Both the position numbers and the translations under genes were made by a program. Below, in pieces: positions 5,702 to 6,022 of a stretch of 6,022 bases of DNA. Source of the stretch: Desulfobacteraceae bacterium. Its GTDB lineage: Bacteria; Desulfobacterota; Desulfobacteria; Desulfobacterales; JAABRJ01. The notes under the pieces are model-generated. The model worked only from the letters and a program-made list of their open reading frames with translations, had not been told where the DNA came from and made no database searches. Position 1 is the stretch's first letter, and each line of letters opens with the position of its first letter. The stretch is taken from positions 1 to 6,022 of the forward strand of contig JAABRJ010000111.1 in NCBI GenBank assembly GCA_011390985.1, given 5' to 3'.

Positions 5702-6022
5702 CCTTTCCAGGGCCTGCGGATCTGCAGCTTCTTGATGCGGTAGCGCAGGGTGGAGGGGTTCAGATCCAGGATTGCCGCAGCCCCTCCCTCGCCGCTGATG
5801 CGCCAGCCCGTGGCTTGCAGCACGCGGGAGATGTGGCGCCGCTCCACGGCGGCCAGCGAGGCGAATTGGGGCGGCTCGCCGCGGGGGGCCGTTTGAGCTG
5901 AGACGCCTTCAAGGGTTTCGGGCATGAAAAGCGCGGGACCGCTGCTGGTGATAATGGCGCGCTCGATGACGTTTCTCAATTCCCGGACGTTTCCGGGCCA
6001 GTCGTAGGCGATCAGGGAGTCC
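5698..6022 (-). CDS. Sigma-54-dependent transcriptional activator, C-terminal part (FhlA-like), 5' end cut by window
   Basis: The reading frame enters from the right edge and the visible 107 residues end at TGA (5700-5698). Seen: the final piece of the AAA+ sigma-54 interaction domain, YDWPGNVRELRNVIERA (6-22), a family hallmark; a linker of about 30 residues; and a Fis-type helix-turn-helix at about 60-101 (ERRHISRVL...GWRISGEGGAAAILDLNPSTLRYRIKKL). The GWRISGxGGAA form is the FhlA-like subgroup, often with N-terminal GAF domains; the sensor, Walker and GAFTGA motifs lie outside the window, so the signal is unknown. These proteins bind upstream enhancers and use ATP to open sigma-54 promoters. 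It lies 445 bp upstream of the SBP56 gene, same strand, with a matching promoter between, so it is the probable regulator of that operon. No ATG start should be taken inside this fragment; TTG at 5979 is an internal Leu codon. Confidence 0.93.
   Translation of the reverse strand, partial: DSLIAYDWPGNVRELRNVIERAIITSSGPALFMPETLEGVSAQTAPRGEPPQFASLAAVERRHISRVLQATGWRISGEGGAAAILDLNPSTLRYRIKKLQIRRPWKG

Noticed and set aside
1..6022. CRISPR array, tRNA, rRNA, insertion sequence or prophage remnant
   Set aside because: No regularly spaced repeats, no cloverleaf or rRNA-like stretch, and no transposase, integrase or terminal inverted repeats were seen.

Overview
The window comes from a high-G+C bacterial chromosome. 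All five genes lie on the minus strand, so transcription runs from high to low coordinates. The gene set fits Desulfobacterota or a similar proteobacterium: an FhlA-like sigma-54 activator, a SELENBP1/methanethiol-oxidase-type protein, and a GAF-PAS-SpoIIE phosphatase. That assignment rests on protein style only and is tentative.

Layout in transcription order: (1) 6022-5698, the last 107 residues of a sigma-54-dependent activator (end of the AAA+ domain, linker, Fis-type helix-turn-helix), with a strong hairpin overlapping its stop codon. (2) 5697-5253, a 445-bp intergenic region. It holds a pair of direct repeats and a small palindrome (candidate activator sites), a markedly A+T-rich segment with a perfect 8-bp inverted repeat, a well-formed -24/-12 sigma-54 promoter pointing at the next gene, and a leader of about 230 nt that ends in a ribosome-binding site lying in the loop of a small hairpin. 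(3) 5252-3855, a complete SBP56 family protein (selenium-binding protein / methanethiol oxidase). (4) 3889-3215, a complete polytopic membrane protein with histidines in most membrane segments, overlapping the previous gene by 35 bp. (5) 3163-1469, a complete GAF-PAS-PP2C (SpoIIE/RsbU-type) phosphatase. (6) 1312 to the left edge, a nearly complete FAD-linked oxidoreductase of the berberine-bridge / 6-hydroxy-D-nicotine oxidase group.

Reading: the activator gene, upstream repeats, A+T-rich spacer, sigma-54 promoter and SBP56 gene are arranged as a complete sigma-54 control unit. The SBP56 and membrane-protein genes overlap and are almost certainly co-transcribed. The phosphatase follows after 51 bp and probably belongs to the same transcript. 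The FAD enzyme follows after 156 bp and may be in the operon or have its own promoter. A plausible theme is inducible handling of a small sulfur (or selenium) compound: an oxidase, a membrane carrier, a signalling phosphatase and a flavin oxidase. The substrate cannot be read from the sequence.
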